11,104 bases of DNA from assembly GCA_027579435.1 (NCBI GenBank), contig JANBPK010001783.1, positions 1 through 11,104 of the forward strand. The letters run 5' to 3'. Source of the stretch: Candolleomyces eurysporus. Taxonomy: Eukaryota; Basidiomycota; Agaricomycetes; Agaricales; Psathyrellaceae. Shown here piece by piece: positions 9,061 through 11,104 of the stretch. The position numbers were made by a program, and so were the translations under genes. Position 1 is the first letter of the stretch, and each line of letters begins with the position of its first letter. The notes under the pieces are model-generated. The model saw only the letters and a program-made list of their open reading frames with translations, was not told the DNA's origin and searched no databases.

Positions 9061-9420
9061 TTACTGGACAGCTTGCTCGCAGGGATGAGGCATTGGAGCA
9101 GCCTGCTGGAGAATCAGATACGGGCGCTCGACGAGGACAGATTCGCTTGGTATCTTGAATGGTAAATACCCACAGCTTCATCTCGTAGTCGTTTCCTTCA
9201 CGATGATCATGTGGCCAATCTTGGGTACTCGTCCAGGCCACGCGGTGATTGCGCCATATTGGACGAAGGGGTCGTTAACAGGCAGATTGTCCAGAGGATT
9301 CCATTTATCGGTATCTTTGGTCCTTGGAGGGATCGTCGCAATCATACGGCTTGTAGCATCCTCGTAAGACAAATTTTCTGGTGTGATAACTGGCGTCCGG
9401 TCGATGAGAAAGATCCGTCA
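9061..9420 (-). pseudogene. Frame-broken coding region of unknown protein
   Basis: On the minus strand one frame gives TDLSHRPDASYHTRKFVLRG, then CYKPYDCDDPSKDQ, and stops at a TAA just after. A second frame carries on with KWNPLDNLPVNDPFVQYGAI, then PGRVPKIGHMIIVKE, and meets TGA at 9178. The same frame past that stop reads KIPSESVLVERPYLILQQAA to a TAA at 9061. The pieces join smoothly if one A of the AAA (TTT on plus, 9316-9318) is removed, and a second break lies near 9180-9200. A possible intron (GTAAGT...TTAG) precedes the first piece. The protein type is not recognised. Either assembly indels or real decay explain the breaks; an unseen intron near 9180 is also possible. Confidence 0.5.
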
Positions 9421-9935
9421 CTAAGGATTGATAGAACGGGCAGAGTAATGAACTTACTTTCGTCGGTTCCTGTGTGTGGGACAAATGGAAAGAGCAATTG
9501 TCGTCACTGTGACGTAGGGTAAGCAACACCCAGGAGAATGTGGGATGAACCTAAGACTCACCATTCAGGTCTTAATTTCCTCGACACCTCCCTCTCTTTC
9601 CCTGCGAAAACATTGAGTTACTCTCGCTCTCGCAACATTACCACAATTTCGGCTCGCACCCTTACTTCTTGTGACCTCCATACAATTCCCCTTTAGAATG
9701 AATGAACAAGGATGAGAAGACATCAGGGCTATATCAGGTGCCTGCCCTGGGTGCTTCCGGCACAATCACGAAGTTCTCTAGGTGAAGTTGGTTTTATACA
9801 AATCGTGCAGAACAATAATAATCATTCATCAGAAATAAGGGATGCAGAACGGATCAAATACACGCAGTTATTCGAAATAGTACAAATCGGTTGAAAAAAA
9901 AAACGTACGCAAATCAAAAAACGNAAGTGAAGGCA
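9421..9935. other. Spacer with A-rich tracts
   Basis: This lies between two minus-strand coding regions. It includes an A10 run (9894-9903), an N at 9924 and AT-rich sequence that probably forms the 3' flank of the F-box/LRR-like gene. On the minus strand a GTGAGT near 9558 and a CACACAG near 9461 could be leader-intron borders of the broken gene at 9061-9420, but no start codon model works cleanly. Confidence 0.4.
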
Positions 9936-11104
9936 TCAACGAGATCTAGCATGAAGGTAGGACGTGAGTACCCTATTTTGTTTGTAGATCTTCCGTAGAT
10001 GTTCGATAAAAACCCAGTGCTCTTTACAGTAATTATCTGACCCCACGCTATCCACTGAGGTCACAGAGACGAGGTTGGGGAAGTAATGGTCGAGATATTT
10101 GGCGATGACTTGATACTCGTCTAGGGTAAAAGGTCGACTTGCTCCTCGAACATCACGTATCTCCAGATATTGCAGGCTGCTGGTAACCTTAATATCTGGT
10201 ATGGGGGTCAGATACGCTAATTCGTTCAATCCAAACGGTGAATCGGGGGACGAATGGATGGTAAGACGAAGTCGGCGAAGGTTTGGCGCTTTGTAGGTAA
10301 CATATGAGAGAGAGCGAAGGCTCGCATTTTGGCTCTCCCAGAAGCGTGGAAGGGAAAGGGTGTGGAGTAGATGGTTATTGGTGGAAAACGCCTGTGATAA
10401 AATTCGGTCCAAGCAGTCGCCTGGCGATTCGTAATCGGGTCCAAAGTCAGACTGTTGACTGAGCCTGTGCATGTTAACTTTGAGTTCATCAAGGTTGAGC
10501 TTCTGCAGCAAGCATACGATATGGTCCACGGTAATGGAGTACTCGGAGGGGCTGTCGTCGAGCTCCAGCTGCTTCAACACGGGATAGGACGCCAACTGTT
10601 CCGCCATCGCAGGTAGAGAAGGTAACGACGCTGAGCTAAGTTTGAGATTCAGCGTCGTCAGCTTCCGTAGCAGCGACGCGTCCGAGCAGCACTGGCAAAG
10701 CGTCATTGCAGACCGGTTAATCAGTGATAGGGATTGGAGGCTCTGATACGGATCTCCGTCCGGGGTTGGTATGATGCTTCGATGATATGATACGGTATGA
10801 CGGTCCTTGCCTTTAGGCTTGCGTTTACCAGGATATGAGTGACGTACGTCAAGCGTCAAGTGAGAAAGATGTTCACTGGCCATGCCAAGTCGGGTGACAA
10901 AATCACGAGGCAAGTCAGCTTGTGGCAAAAGAAGGGAGAGTGATTCCAAAGCTCCGAAGGAAAGCACCCTGTTCCACAGGGAATCGTGGATGGCTTCTGC
11001 ATCGCTTCGCAGGATGAGATGTTTGAGCCACCGCGCACAAGAAGCCAACATGGGCAACCCGAATCCAGGGAACCAATCCGAGGTTAACGGCTCCCCCGCC
11101 ATCT
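9936..11104 (-). CDS. F-box/LRR-like protein, C-terminal part, 5' partial
   Basis: An uninterrupted frame of 388 codons runs from the right edge to a TGA at 9936-9938, with no intron needed. Irregular leucine-rich repeats recur across it: LESLSLLLPQ (~52), LSHLTLDVR (~79), LQSLSLINR (~122), LRKLTTLNLKL (~145), LKQLELDD (~176), LDELKVNM (~204), LHTLSLPRF (~246), LRRLRLTI (~275) and LQYLEIRDVRG (~310). The end has FPNLVSV, then EHWVFIEHLRKIYKQNR, a C-terminal pattern that I associate with Agaricomycete F-box proteins. The N-terminal F-box, if present, would lie beyond the window; the first visible ATG at 11102 is probably internal. Such proteins usually act as substrate adaptors of SCF ubiquitin ligases, but this role is inferred, because the F-box itself is not visible. 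Confidence 0.7.
   Translation of the reverse strand, partial: MAGEPLTSDWFPGFGLPMLASCARWLKHLILRSDAEAIHDSLWNRVLSFGALESLSLLLPQADLPRDFVTRLGMASEHLSHLTLDVRHSYPGKRKPKGKDRHTVSYHRSIIPTPDGDPYQSLQSLSLINRSAMTLCQCCSDASLLRKLTTLNLKLSSASLPSLPAMAEQLASYPVLKQLELDDSPSEYSITVDHIVCLLQKLNLDELKVNMHRLSQQSDFGPDYESPGDCLDRILSQAFSTNNHLLHTLSLPRFWESQNASLRSLSYVTYKAPNLRRLRLTIHSSPDSPFGLNELAYLTPIPDIKVTSSLQYLEIRDVRGASRPFTLDEYQVIAKYLDHYFPNLVSVTSVDSVGSDNYCKEHWVFIEHLRKIYKQNRVLTSYLHARSR

Noticed and set aside
9178..9522. Plus-strand open frames over the broken minus-strand region
   Set aside because: They lack recognisable features, while the minus strand has more protein-like blocks across the same bases.

Overview
The window looks like nuclear DNA of a filamentous basidiomycete, most likely an Agaricomycete. 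The evidence is short spliceosomal introns (mostly 42-70 nt, GT...AG, with CTGAC/CTAAC-type branch sites), very small exons, protein families that I know mainly from mushroom-forming fungi, and no bacterial signals. No tRNA, rRNA, CRISPR array or intact transposon is visible. All gene models were spliced by eye.

Layout: (1) 2-1734, plus strand: 3' part of a single-pass membrane protein with a long Thr/Ser/Gly-rich outer stalk, one membrane segment followed by six arginines, and a disordered cytoplasmic tail. It starts before the window and carries a one-base frameshift at an A8 run. (2) 2202-3889, plus: a complete 12-exon gene for a DUF6533-type multi-pass membrane protein, 331 residues after splicing. 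(3) About 4131-4582, minus: weak exon-like segments of unknown nature. (4) 4994-5100: a decayed second copy of the 3' end of the next gene. (5) 6353-7714, plus: a five-exon gene for another multi-pass (seven-TM-like) fungal membrane protein. (6) About 7764-9060: no gene, but small GC-rich palindromes and a 14-bp direct repeat. (7) 9061-9420, minus: a coding-like region broken across frames. (8) 9936-11104, minus: the C-terminal part of an F-box/LRR-like protein that runs off the window.

Functionally, three plus-strand genes encode surface or membrane proteins (a stalked single-pass protein and two receptor-like multi-pass proteins), followed by a minus-strand leucine-rich protein. Nothing in the sequence links them into one pathway. 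These families are expanded and poorly characterised in Agaricomycetes, so the window reads as an ordinary lineage-specific stretch with local duplication and decay.

Sequence quality matters here. Four single N characters occur (7708, 8497, 8759, 9924), three of them directly next to homopolymers and the fourth three bases after an A run. At least one (7708) is probably a spurious extra base that hides a real stop codon. The frameshifts at 932-939 and near 9316 may have the same cause. I did not find a clear new biological system; the best leads are the duplicated gene tail, the stop-free 66-nt intron and the broken minus-strand gene at 9.1-9.4 kb.
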